Of a stretch of DNA of 64,000 bases, positions 16,926 to 24,961 are shown in pieces (the stretch's first letter is position 1; each line of letters opens with the position of its first letter). The notes below the pieces were generated by a model. The model had not been told where the DNA came from. It saw only the letters and a list, made by a program, of their open reading frames with translations, and did not search any database. This DNA is from Acidiphilium iwatense (GTDB lineage Bacteria > Pseudomonadota > Alphaproteobacteria > Acetobacterales > Acetobacteraceae): positions 1-64,000 of the forward strand of contig NZ_JAKGBZ010000015.1 of the NCBI RefSeq assembly GCF_021556475.1, written 5' to 3'. The position numbers were made by a program, and so were the translations under genes.

Positions 16926-18556
16926 TGATGGCTGATTTCGCCAACGTCTCGTTCGATTACATCGTGGTGGGGGCCGGTTCGGCGGGCTGCGCGCTGGCCA
17001 ACCGGCTGTCGGCGGATGCGCGCAACAAGGTTCTGTTGCTCGAAGCCGGCCCGCCGGACACCTATCCATGGATTCATATTCCCGTCGGCTATTTCAAGAC
17101 GATGCATAATCCGCGCACCGACTGGTGCCTGCGCACCGAACCCGATCCGGGCTTGGCGGGGCGCAGTCTCGCCTGGCCGCGCGGCCGCGTGCTCGGCGGA
17201 TCGAGCGCGATCAACGGGCTGCTCTATATTCGCGGCCAGCCCGCCGATTACGACCAGTGGCGCCAGCTCGGCTGCGCCGGCTGGGCGTTCGACGATGTGC
17301 TGCCCTATTTCAAACACGCAGAAGATCAGGAACGCGGCGCCGATGCGTTTCATGGTACGGGCGGCCCGCTCGCGGTGTCGGACATGCGGGTCCGGCGCGA
17401 CATCTGCGATGCCTATATCGAAGCGGCGGCGGCACTCGGCATTCCGCGCAACGACGATTTCAACGGCGCGACGCAGGAAGGTGCCGGTTATTTTCAGCTA
17501 ACCGCCCGCAACGGGCGGCGCTGCAGCGCCGCCGTCGCCTATCTCAGACCTGTGCGGAATCGCCCTAACCTCGCCATCGTGACCGGCGCGCTGGTGCATC
17601 GCGTGCTGATCGAAAAACGGCGCGCCAAAGGCGTCCTCTTCGAGGCGGGCGGCACGCTGCACCAGGCGTCTGCGCACGGCGAAGTCATTCTCGCCGCCGG
17701 CGCGGTCCATTCTCCCCATCTTCTGGCGCTCTCCGGCATCGGGCCGGGTGCGCGCCTCGCCCGCGCCGGAATCGAGATCGTGCATGATCTGCAAGGCGTC
17801 GGCGAAAATCTCCAGGACCATCTGCAGGCGCGCGCGGTTTACGCCTGCACCAGGCCGACCCTCAACAACGAGGTCAACAATCCGTTCCTCAAGCTGAAAA
17901 TCGGCCTCGACTACATCCTGTTCCGGCGCGGCCCGATGACCATGGGCGCCAGCCAGGTCGCGATCTTCGCGCGCTCCGAACCCGCGCTGGATACACCGGA
18001 TATCCAGTTCCACATCCAGCCGCTGTCCAGCGACGAGCCGGGCAAGGGTCTGCACCGCTATCCGGCGTTCACCGCCTCGGTCTGCCAGCTCCGGCCCGAG
18101 AGTCGCGGCCGGATCGAAACCGTATCGCCCGATCCGTCTCGCCCGCCCGTGATCCACCCGAATTATCTCTCAACGCCCAAGGACCGGCAGGTGATCGTCG
18201 CCGGCATGCGCCTCTCGCGCCGGCTTTGCGAAACCGCGCCGCTGCGCGATTTCGTCAAGGCCGAACTGGTGCCCGGTCCCGACGTGCGGACCGACGCAGA
18301 CTTCCTCGCCAATGCGCAACAGACCGCGACGACGATCTATCACCCCGCCGGCACCTGCAGGATGGGGATCGATCCGCTCGCTGTGGTCGATCCGCGCTTG
18401 CGGGTGATCGGGATCGACGGGCTGCGGGTCGCCGATGCGTCGATCATGCCGACCCTGGTATCCGGCAATACCAATGCACCGGCGATCATGATCGGCGAAA
18501 AGGCGTCGGCCATGATCCTAGAGGATTGCGCCACCGGCCTGGTGCGCGCGGCTTAG
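16925..18556 (+). CDS. GMC flavoprotein oxidoreductase, candidate isethionate dehydrogenase (IseJ-like role)
   Basis: About 543 residues. The FAD-binding start is FDYIVVGAGSAGCALANRLS (about residues 8-27); GMC signature 1 is GSSAINGLLYIRGQPADYDQW (about residue 95), signature 2 is GAVHSPHLLALSGIGPG, and the catalytic histidine lies in TIYHPAGTCRMG with the partner region SGNTNAPAIMIGEKAS near the C-terminus. Choline dehydrogenase is the best-known relative, but no betaine genes are near. Coupling to an MHS carrier and closeness to xsc suggest oxidation of the alcohol group of isethionate to sulfoacetaldehyde. The start may be ATG 16925 or 16928. Confidence 0.85.
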   Translation: MMADFANVSFDYIVVGAGSAGCALANRLSADARNKVLLLEAGPPDTYPWIHIPVGYFKTMHNPRTDWCLRTEPDPGLAGRSLAWPRGRVLGGSSAINGLLYIRGQPADYDQWRQLGCAGWAFDDVLPYFKHAEDQERGADAFHGTGGPLAVSDMRVRRDICDAYIEAAAALGIPRNDDFNGATQEGAGYFQLTARNGRRCSAAVAYLRPVRNRPNLAIVTGALVHRVLIEKRRAKGVLFEAGGTLHQASAHGEVILAAGAVHSPHLLALSGIGPGARLARAGIEIVHDLQGVGENLQDHLQARAVYACTRPTLNNEVNNPFLKLKIGLDYILFRRGPMTMGASQVAIFARSEPALDTPDIQFHIQPLSSDEPGKGLHRYPAFTASVCQLRPESRGRIETVSPDPSRPPVIHPNYLSTPKDRQVIVAGMRLSRRLCETAPLRDFVKAELVPGPDVRTDADFLANAQQTATTIYHPAGTCRMGIDPLAVVDPRLRVIGIDGLRVADASIMPTLVSGNTNAPAIMIGEKASAMILEDCATGLVRAA

Positions 18557-18557
18557 G

Positions 18558-19025
18558 TTAGTCAGGCAGCGGCAGCCCGCGCAACGGCACGGGCGTCGAC
18601 TGCACGATGGATGTCGTGGTCTGCCCATGGGCGAGGAACTGATCCAGCACCTCGTCGAGCCGGTCGAGCGCCGGCAGATGGATCTTGAGCACGAAGCAAT
18701 CGTCGCCGGTCACCCGATGGCACTCCACCACCTGCGGCAGCCTGCGCGCGAGCTCGGCCACCTTCGGCAATTGGCCCGGCGCCGGGCGCACCCGCACATA
18801 GGCGCACACGGGATACCCGAGCGCGGCCGGGTTCAGCTCCAGCCGGTAGCCGACGATGATTCCGGCCTCCTCCAGCCGCATCACCCGCTCGCGCACCGCC
18901 GGCGCGGACATCCCCACCCGCCGGGCCAGCTCGGCCGTGCCCATGCGCGGATCGTCGCGCAGCAGGCTCAGCAGCTCGACATTCCGCCGATCGCGCAGTA
19001 ATTCCGATTGAAGGCCAATTGGCAT
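18558..19025 (-). CDS. Lrp/AsnC-family regulator
   Basis: 155 residues: an N-terminal HTH (MGTAELARRVGMSAPAVRER, about residues 28-47) and a C-terminal RAM/ACT-like domain with the conserved VVECHRVTGDDCFVLKIHL segment (about residues 97-115). Such small Lrp proteins usually control a neighbouring amino-acid transporter. It is divergent from the truncated EamA exporter gene, with 86 bases between, and converges with the GMC gene (1 base apart). Confidence 0.88.
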   Translation of the reverse strand: MPIGLQSELLRDRRNVELLSLLRDDPRMGTAELARRVGMSAPAVRERVMRLEEAGIIVGYRLELNPAALGYPVCAYVRVRPAPGQLPKVAELARRLPQVVECHRVTGDDCFVLKIHLPALDRLDEVLDQFLAHGQTTTSIVQSTPVPLRGLPLPD

Positions 19026-19111
19026 TTTCTCTTTTTAACCTGAATTCAAAACCATAATACTACCTTCCATTCGATATTCATAGAGCTGGATAGACATGCG
19101 ATCATACCGGC

Positions 19112-19984
19112 ATGGCGACCAACGTTCATGCTCCGGTGGAGAGCCGCGCACCCGCGCTCGCCGACCAGTTGCCCCCGTATGCCTGGTTCCTGGCCAGCGC
19201 GGTCTTCCACTATCTCGGTCCGTCCTTCGCCGTGCTCCTGTTCGCACGCATCGCGCCCTCCGGTGTCGCGTGGCTGCGCATCGCAAGCGCCGGCCTGGTG
19301 TTCGCACTCTGGCTGCGACCCTGGCGGTTCCTCGCCGCACTGCCGCGGCGGGACCAGGGTATTGTCGTGGCGCTCGGCGTGGTTCTGGCGGTCATGAACA
19401 TGGTTTTCTACGAGGCCATCGCGCGTCTGCCGCTCGCCACCGTCGGCGCCATCGAGTTCCTCGGCCCCATCGCCGTCGCCGCCGCGGGCGCGCGCACCCG
19501 GCGCAACCTTGCCGCCCTCGTCCTGGCGATCGCCGGCGTCCATGTGCTCACCGAAATTCGCCTTGCCGGCGAGATGCTCGGATATGTCTTCGCCTTCGCC
19601 AATTGCGCGCTGTTCGTGCTCTACATCCTGCTCGGCCACCGCATCGCGTCGAGCCGGGCGGGCGCGTCCGGGATAGACCGGCTGGCGGCTTCCATGCTGA
19701 TCGCATCGCTGGCCGCGCTGCCGATCGGCATCCGCGCCGCCCTGCCCGCGTTCGACCACCCGGAGCTTCTGCTCGCGGCGTTCGGGGTGGGCGTATCCTC
19801 CTCGGTGATCCCCTATGTCTGCGACCAGCTCGCCATGCGGCGTCTGCCCCGCGCGAGCTTCGCGCTGCTGCTTTCGTTGCTGCCGGCAACCGCGGCAATC
19901 GTCGGTTTCCTCGTTCTGGATCAGGTGCCGACGCAGGCGGAACTGCTGGGCATCGCCCGATCCCGGAATGACGCTGGGCGTTCA
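19112..19984 (+). pseudogene. EamA/RhtA-type exporter, 3'-truncated
   Basis: The first 280 or so residues are a normal drug/metabolite transporter of the threonine/homoserine exporter type: nine hydrophobic segments, with IARLPLATVGAIEFLGPI near residue 110 and RLPRASFALLLSLLPATA near residue 245. Homology stops near 19955 where a repeat begins that is also found at 24061-24089. No in-frame stop follows, so the frame runs on antisense through the P-type ATPase gene to 22399 (1095 codons in all). The last membrane helix is missing. Most likely the exporter was cut when the metal operon arrived. Lrp divergence suggests it was an amino-acid exporter. Confidence 0.7.
19955..19983 (+). repeat. 29-bp junction repeat, copy 1
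   Basis: This segment is repeated at 24061-24089 with one mismatch. Copy 1 marks where homology of the EamA exporter ends and the metal operon begins. It contains CCGGAATGACGC, like a dispersed intergenic repeat, so it may have served as a recombination site. Confidence 0.7.
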
Positions 19985-22444
19985 CGCTGCCGCCTCCGCT
20001 CGCAGCGCCGCCGTCTCCACGGGATGTCCGACGCTCATGACCGCGTTGAAGAACAGGCGCGGCCGTCCCCAGAGCGAGTTGAGGAAAATCGCCGTGACGC
20101 TGACCGCCATCGCGACCATTGCCCAGACCGGGTAGATCAGCCCGGTCGCCGCGACCGGGATGCCGATCCCGTTGAACAGAAAGGCCAGGGAGATGTTCTG
20201 CAGCATCTTGCGGTAGCTGTTCCGGCTGATCATCCGGGCGACCGGAAGCGCGTCGATCCGATTGGAGAGGAGGATGATGTCGGCGGACTCGATGGCGATG
20301 TCGGTGCCGCCGCCCATCGCGATCCCGACATCCGCCTGCATCAGTGCCGGCGCATCGTTGATGCCGTCGCCCACCATCGCAACCCTGCTCCGGTCGGCCT
20401 GCAGGCGGCGCACGATTTCCGCCTTGCCGTCGGGCAGTATTCCCGCATGCACCTCGTCAATGCCGAGATCGCTGGCGACGCGGCGAGCCGCGCGCGCATT
20501 GTCGCCGGTGACCATGATCGGCACCATTCCCGCCTTGCGCAGCGCCTGGATCGCCCCGCTAGCCTCGGACCGGATGGTGTCGCCCAAAGCCAGGCAGCCG
20601 AGAGCACGCCCGTTGCGCGCCACCGCGATCACCGTCCGCCCGGCCTCTTCAAGCGAACGGATACGCTCGGCCAGCGCTGTCAGGTCAACGCCGCGCTCCG
20701 TCAGAAAGCGCGGATTGCCAACCAGCACGTCGTATCCTTCAATGCGCGCGACCACGCCCTTGCCGGGCATCGCATCGAAGGAGTCAACCTCGGGCGGGAC
20801 GGCGCCGCGCTCGAACGCCGCCTTGACCACCGCCTGCGCGAGCGGATGTTCCGAGGACGCCTCGGCAGCGGCGGTAAAAGCGAGAAGCTCGTCCGCCCCG
20901 ATCCCATCGAGTGTCTCGACCTCGTGCAGGACAGGACGGCCCTCGGTGAGGGTACCAGTCTTGTCGAGGACGATCTTGCGGACCAGGCGGAAGCCTTGGA
21001 ATGCCTCGCCGGTGCGCATCAGGATGCCCTGTTCGGCGGCCTCGCCGGCGCCGCGCACGATGGAGAGCGGCGCGGAGATGCCGACGGCGCACGGATAGCC
21101 CATGACCAGCACGCTCAAGCCGGCGAATACCGCCCGCTCCACATCGATGTGCCCAGTGCCGAGCCAGGAGCCGATGAGCCAGCCCACGAAGGCCGTCATC
21201 GCGACGAGCAGCACCGTCGGGGTATAGACGCGCAACACGCGGTCAACCAGGTGCAGCAGACCCGGCTTGAGTGCCCGCGAATCCTCGACCTCGCGGATGA
21301 CCTTGTTCAGGAAGCTGGCCTCGCCGACCGCCGTGACCTGCACCAGCAGCGTGCCGGTGCCGTTGATCGAGCCGCCGATGACGGCGGCGCCTTCCGCTTT
21401 CTCGACCGGGATTGGTTCCCCGGTCACGAGGGATTGGTCAACACCGGAGCGACCGCTCACGACAACGCCGTCCACGGGCACGCGCTCGCCGGGGCGAACC
21501 CGCACCAGATCGCCAACTTTCACCTCCGCGAGCGGCACCTCGATTTCGATCTCACCCCGCAGGATGCGGGCCGTCTCCGGCTGCAGGTCGAGCAGCTTCT
21601 TCACTGCCTGCGAGCTGCGCGTCTTGACGATGAGCGACAGCCACTCCGAGAAGATGTGATAGGTCATGACCATCACCGAGACGGCGAAGAACGGCGCGGT
21701 CGGGTAACCCGGCTGCTTCAGCACGAGTCCGATGATGCCGCCGGCCATGCCCGCAAAAGCACCGATTTCGAGCAGCACATGCTGGTTGAGGATGCCGCGC
21801 CGCAGTGCCTGATACGCCATCACCAGGATGTGCTGACCGATGCCGAAGACCAGGACCAGGGCCAGCGCGGCGACAATCCAGGGCGTTGCTCCGACAACCC
21901 AACCAAGCTGCCGCGCGAGGAGCAGCGCGACCACCGCACCGGCCCGCACCGCGGTGCCGAGAATCGCCGGGGCGAGGCCACGCGCGCGCAATACGAGGAA
22001 GACCAAACCAAGCAGACTCGCGAACACGGCGACGCTGAGCGTGATCGCGGCCGAACCGTTGGCCGGGTTCGCGATCAACGCGATCGCCAGCAGGCTGAAC
22101 GCCGTCGCGGTGAGAAAGCGCCGCCCCTCGCGGACCAGGTCGCGCTCCTCGTCCTCGAAGGGGCGCAGCTTGCGCGGGTCGGAGACGGTATAGCCGATCT
22201 CGCGCAATATCTGGAGCAGTTGGTCAGGGCGCGCGACACCCGGATCGTATTCGACGAGAGCCTGCTCATGGGTGAGGCTGACCGACACCTTATCGACACC
22301 CGGCTGGCGCCCGAGCGCCTTCTCGATGGTTCCGGTGCAGAGCGAGCAGTGCAAGCCACCGATCCGGGCGCGGATCTTGCGCCGGTCGGGCCGGTTTGAC
22401 GGTTCTTCGGTCCAGAACGCTTCAGTAGAAATTGTTTCTGACAT
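19982..22444 (-). CDS. P1B-type heavy-metal ATPase with YPC motif
   Basis: 820 residues. N-terminal HMA domain with C33-S-L-C36 (GLHCSLCTGTIEKAL), then membrane helices, actuator TGEP (341-344), the transmembrane metal motif Y450-P-C-A (GYPCAVGIS) in place of the usual CPC, phosphorylation site DKTGTLT (494-500), SSEHPLAQAV in the nucleotide domain, and GDGINDAP hinge motif near residue 705. It exports a soft metal cation with ATP. It is the last gene of a merR-led operon, 3 bases after the CcdA-like gene. The YPC motif and control by a Hg-type MerR make the metal uncertain: Hg(II), Cu(I), Ag(I) or another thiophilic ion. Confidence 0.9.
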   Translation of the reverse strand: MSETISTEAFWTEEPSNRPDRRKIRARIGGLHCSLCTGTIEKALGRQPGVDKVSVSLTHEQALVEYDPGVARPDQLLQILREIGYTVSDPRKLRPFEDEERDLVREGRRFLTATAFSLLAIALIANPANGSAAITLSVAVFASLLGLVFLVLRARGLAPAILGTAVRAGAVVALLLARQLGWVVGATPWIVAALALVLVFGIGQHILVMAYQALRRGILNQHVLLEIGAFAGMAGGIIGLVLKQPGYPTAPFFAVSVMVMTYHIFSEWLSLIVKTRSSQAVKKLLDLQPETARILRGEIEIEVPLAEVKVGDLVRVRPGERVPVDGVVVSGRSGVDQSLVTGEPIPVEKAEGAAVIGGSINGTGTLLVQVTAVGEASFLNKVIREVEDSRALKPGLLHLVDRVLRVYTPTVLLVAMTAFVGWLIGSWLGTGHIDVERAVFAGLSVLVMGYPCAVGISAPLSIVRGAGEAAEQGILMRTGEAFQGFRLVRKIVLDKTGTLTEGRPVLHEVETLDGIGADELLAFTAAAEASSEHPLAQAVVKAAFERGAVPPEVDSFDAMPGKGVVARIEGYDVLVGNPRFLTERGVDLTALAERIRSLEEAGRTVIAVARNGRALGCLALGDTIRSEASGAIQALRKAGMVPIMVTGDNARAARRVASDLGIDEVHAGILPDGKAEIVRRLQADRSRVAMVGDGINDAPALMQADVGIAMGGGTDIAIESADIILLSNRIDALPVARMISRNSYRKMLQNISLAFLFNGIGIPVAATGLIYPVWAMVAMAVSVTAIFLNSLWGRPRLFFNAVMSVGHPVETAALRAEAAA

Positions 22445-22447
22445 TTT

Positions 22448-23158
22448 CTATCCTCTCATTCCCGGCATTCCCATTCCGGGCATCGGGTGGCGGATCGAGA
22501 CGAACAATCCGAACCAGATCGACCAGAGGCCAACGGCAATCAGGACCAGTCCCGTGATGATCGGCATGCGGCGCGACAGGCCGCCCAGCCAATCGATCGC
22601 CCGGCGCGCCGGCGCGAACAGCACCGCGACGACGAGCGGCAGCGACAGCACCAGGCCGAACAGCGCGAGCGAAAGAAATCCCACGGCGAGCGGCCTGCCG
22701 TCCGCACCACCCGCCGCGACCGTGCCAAGCAGGGCAAGGACAAGAGGCGCCGCGCAGGAAGGAATGTTAAAGCCGAACAGCACGCCCAGGCCGAGCGATC
22801 CACGCAGGTTCGACAGACGGGCGAGGCTGGGACCGAGCGCGACCATCAGACGTCCTGTCTGGCCGGTAAGAACAAGTAGGCCGAGAATGGCATAAAGGCT
22901 GCCCAGGGCGATCCAGACATCTTTTTGCACACCGAGGAACAGACTTCCCAGGAACGCCGCGAGCATGCCGAACAGGCCGATCGTCACGGCGCGGGTCAGG
23001 GCAAACCCGATCGTCTCGACCAGCTTGCGTCGGGCACTCTTGCTTTCGAGAAATCCGACGAACACCAGCGTAGTGCCCAGCGTGCAGGGTTCGACGAAAC
23101 CCAGCAGACCGAGCCCGATCGGCAGCAGAACGGTCGTGACAGCGACATTCGGCGTCAT
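22448..23158 (-). CDS. CcdA/DsbD-like membrane thiol-transport protein
   Basis: 236 residues, six membrane segments. Two cysteines in the CcdA/DsbD positions are visible: C25 in GFVEPCTLGTT and C135 in NIPSCAAP, the pair that shuttles reducing equivalents across the membrane. The C-terminal tail RHPMPGMGMPGMRG is rich in Met, Gly and His and could bind a soft metal. It overlaps merP by the ATGA motif. In this operon it may keep periplasmic or metal-site cysteines reduced; that is inference. Confidence 0.8.
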   Translation of the reverse strand: MTPNVAVTTVLLPIGLGLLGFVEPCTLGTTLVFVGFLESKSARRKLVETIGFALTRAVTIGLFGMLAAFLGSLFLGVQKDVWIALGSLYAILGLLVLTGQTGRLMVALGPSLARLSNLRGSLGLGVLFGFNIPSCAAPLVLALLGTVAAGGADGRPLAVGFLSLALFGLVLSLPLVVAVLFAPARRAIDWLGGLSRRMPIITGLVLIAVGLWSIWFGLFVSIRHPMPGMGMPGMRG

Positions 23159-23370
23159 TGTCGGGCCGTGACCCGGTAGCCTGGGCGTTCGATGGTCGCT
23201 GCGAGACGATCTTCCGTGACGATTCCTGGATCATACAAAACGCGAGCCTCGCCGCTTGCGAACGAGACCGAAACCGCCTTCACGCCCGGCTCCTTGTCCA
23301 GCAATACCTTGATGGTGCTGGCGCACCCGTCGCAGCGCAGACCCTCGATCCTGAAAATCGTGTTCTTCAT
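23155..23370 (-). CDS. merP: MerP/CopZ-like HMA metal-binding protein
   Basis: 71 residues, a single HMA fold with the metal ligands C13 and C16 (GLRCDGCAST) and the usual EPGVKAVSVSFASGEARV strand region. It has no signal peptide, so unlike classic periplasmic MerP it would stay in the cytoplasm and act as a metal chaperone for the ATPase. It overlaps both neighbours by 4 bases. The symbol is used loosely for the fold. Confidence 0.8.
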   Translation of the reverse strand: MKNTIFRIEGLRCDGCASTIKVLLDKEPGVKAVSVSFASGEARVLYDPGIVTEDRLAATIERPGYRVTARQ

Positions 23371-23861
23371 CGCGTGTTCTCTTTTTTATGCTTTGTGCAG
23401 GACGATTTTCTCGGGTTGGTGTGCTGGCGCCTCCCATTCTCGGCGCACCCGCCGGAGCGAGGCGTCAGGGCGTCCATGATCGAGCACGCCTGTAAGGCGC
23501 CTTGGCCGGGGCAGGCCGCAATCAGCCGCTCCAGCGCGGCGCCGATATCCTGGAGCCGCTGGATCTTCCGCCGCACGTCAGCACGTTTCGCTACAGCCTG
23601 CTCCCGGACTTCCGAGCAGTCGGTAGCGGGATCGGCCCGCAGGGCCAGCAGTTCGTGGATCTCGCGCAGCGAGAAGCCGAGCTCCTGGGCTTCCTTGATG
23701 AACCGGATGCGCCCGACCGTATCGGCGGAATAGCGCCGCGCGCCCGAACCGTCCGGCTTCGGCGGCTGTCGGACCAGATGCTGCCGCTCATAGAAGCGGA
23801 TCGTCTCGACGCCGACACCCGCCGCCCGCGCGGCCATCCCAATGGTCAAATCTGCTCTCAT
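23367..23861 (-). CDS. merR: MerR-family regulator with mercury-type cysteines
   Basis: 164 residues. The HTH is at the N-terminus (GMAARAAGVGVETIRFYERQ, residues 8-27), followed by the dimerisation helix. Three cysteines stand at 82, 117 and 126, the same numbers and spacing as the Hg(II) ligands of Tn501 MerR (C82, C117, C126). The tail after residue 135 is about 20 residues longer than classic MerR and adds two cysteines. It is the first gene of the operon and lies directly downstream of a mer-type operator, so it is expected to regulate its own operon. Confidence 0.9.
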   Translation of the reverse strand: MRADLTIGMAARAAGVGVETIRFYERQHLVRQPPKPDGSGARRYSADTVGRIRFIKEAQELGFSLREIHELLALRADPATDCSEVREQAVAKRADVRRKIQRLQDIGAALERLIAACPGQGALQACSIMDALTPRSGGCAENGRRQHTNPRKSSCTKHKKENTR

Positions 23862-23879
23862 CTCACCACCTCGTGCCCA

Positions 23880-23910
23880 CTATGGCATCCGTACCATAGT
23901 ACGGAGTCAA
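23880..23910 (-). promoter_or_regulatory. mer-type promoter/operator
   Basis: Read on the minus strand: -35 TTGACT (23910-23905), then the dyad CCGTAC-TATG-GTACGG (23904-23889), whose arms match the classical mer operator, then CATAGT as a possible -10 with a long 20-base spacer. Over-long spacers are the hallmark of MerR-controlled promoters. The merR ATG is only 18 bases further on. An 11-base G run (C on the minus strand) abuts the -35. Confidence 0.75.
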
Positions 23911-23981
23911 GGGGGGGGGGGAATTCGCAAGGATCGCGCCATGGGAGATTGCGTCTCCCGTTCTCTCTACTAGGCCGGGAT

Positions 23982-24052
23982 TTTACTCCGGCCCCGAAGC
24001 GTCCATGCGCCCCGGCGCCGCAGCACGGCAACGTAATAGATCCCGGCGTCGC
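23982..24052 (-). pseudogene. Fragment: 3' end of an APC permease gene
   Basis: About 71 bases aligned with 29272-29344, the end of the intact APC permease gene. Read on the minus strand it encodes the same tail with small changes (GIYYVAVLRRRGAWTLRG versus GIYYLAVLRRRGAWTLRG) and a stop at the same place. The rest of the gene is absent. It lies in the non-coding stretch upstream of merR and marks a rearrangement. Confidence 0.8.
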
Positions 24053-24060
24053 CCTGCACC

Positions 24061-24089
24061 GCCCGATACCGGAATGACGCTGGGCGTTC
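24061..24089 (+). repeat. 29-bp junction repeat, copy 2
   Basis: Matches 19955-19983 with one mismatch. It lies 8 bases after the APC permease fragment and is followed, as in copy 1, by the end of a P-type ATPase gene. Confidence 0.7.
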
Positions 24090-24115
24090 GGCGCTTCGTT
24101 CACGTTGTTCTTCTC

Positions 24116-24176
24116 ACGCCGCCGTCGCGGGCTGCCCGACGCTCATGACCGCGTCGAAGAACAGGCGCGAGTGTCC
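24116..24176 (-). pseudogene. Fragment: 3' end of a P1B-type ATPase gene
   Basis: About 61 bases resembling 20005-20066 of the intact ATPase gene. Read on the minus strand it gives RLFFDAVMSVGQPATAA and a stop, against RLFFNAVMSVGHPVETAA in the intact copy. The divergence means it comes from a related but not identical cassette. Between it and the response regulator (24181-24386) I see no gene; a GGAG ribosome site for the regulator is at 24375. Confidence 0.75.
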
Positions 24177-24386
24177 TTCGAGCAAAATATGCTCGAAAAT
24201 TACCTATCCGAGCCCCGGACACCGTTGCGGTTAATAGGGGTCTTCTCGACCTGCTGAGCAGGCAAGGTATTTTCCGAGTCTATGCCGCTCGACGCACGCC
24301 TTCTATGATCCCGTGTTTGATCCAAAACCGTCCGTCTCATCGGCGCGGCCCAAAGTAGCGCCCGTCCAGAACTTGGAGACTCGAGC

Positions 24387-24842
24387 GTGAGCGAAATGAA
24401 CGCGCTGCGAATTATGATCGTCGATGACGATGCGATGATCACGTCGCTACTTGCGATGATGCTGACCGATATGGGTCACGAGGTCTGCGCGGTCGAAGGC
24501 TCCGAAGAAGGCGCCGTTGCCGCCGCGGCCCGCTGCCGGCCGGACCTGATGATCGTCGATGCGCGGTTGGGCAGAGGCAGCGGCGTCAGTGCGGTCGACG
24601 CGATTCTGCGGACTGGACCTGTCGCCTACGTGTTGACCAGCGGCGGCCGTATCCATGCGGCTCAGACTGACGCGGCCATGAGAGCCGCTTCATTCAAGGC
24701 CGAACACATGGCTGCACCCGACCAAATGTCATCCCGAAAGAAAGCTCTTGCCAAAACGGCGCCGTCCACACATGTCTTTCCATCGGCTGACGCCGATGGA
24801 AAGACAGCGGAGGTAATCCATTTTTCCACAGCACGGCATTGA
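24387..24842 (+). CDS. Single-domain response regulator, tail replaced by repeat
   Basis: 151 codons from GTG 24387 (GGAG upstream; ATG 24396 is an alternative). Receiver features: acidic DDD at residues 13-15, phospho-acceptor D58 in LMIVDARLG, and T84 in YVLTSGG. The expected Lys-Pro motif near residue 104 is not visible, and from about residue 112 the frame runs into a hairpin repeat, so the last receiver helix has probably been replaced. No output domain. It is divergent from the broken hybrid kinase gene, its likely former partner. Function is doubtful. Confidence 0.65.
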   Translation: MSEMNALRIMIVDDDAMITSLLAMMLTDMGHEVCAVEGSEEGAVAAAARCRPDLMIVDARLGRGSGVSAVDAILRTGPVAYVLTSGGRIHAAQTDAAMRAASFKAEHMAAPDQMSSRKKALAKTAPSTHVFPSADADGKTAEVIHFSTARH

Positions 24843-24890
24843 ACAAATGGATTGCTTCCGCCTCGCAAGCTCGCCGTCGCAATGACGATC
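24773..24890. repeat. Dispersed intergenic repeat with perfect hairpin
   Basis: A perfect 15-bp stem with a TGAC loop (24773-24806) is followed by a segment (about 24810-24890) that resembles 32870-33000: both carry AATCC/G-ATTTTTCCA, CAGCAC, AAATGGATT and a CGCAATGACG end. This looks like one family of mobile-looking palindromic repeats. Copy 1 overlaps the 3' end of the response regulator gene. Confidence 0.65.
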
Positions 24891-24961
24891 CAGGCTCAGC
24901 TACGGGTTAAAATTCAGGCCGGCTGGTATCATATCAAAAAAACTGACCCGCAAGTGGGCCA

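Noticed and set aside
19985-22399. Continuation of the EamA frame as a genuine 1095-residue protein
   Set aside because: Beyond 19985 the translation is highly charged, Arg/His/Asp-rich nonsense antisense to the well-supported P-type ATPase gene.
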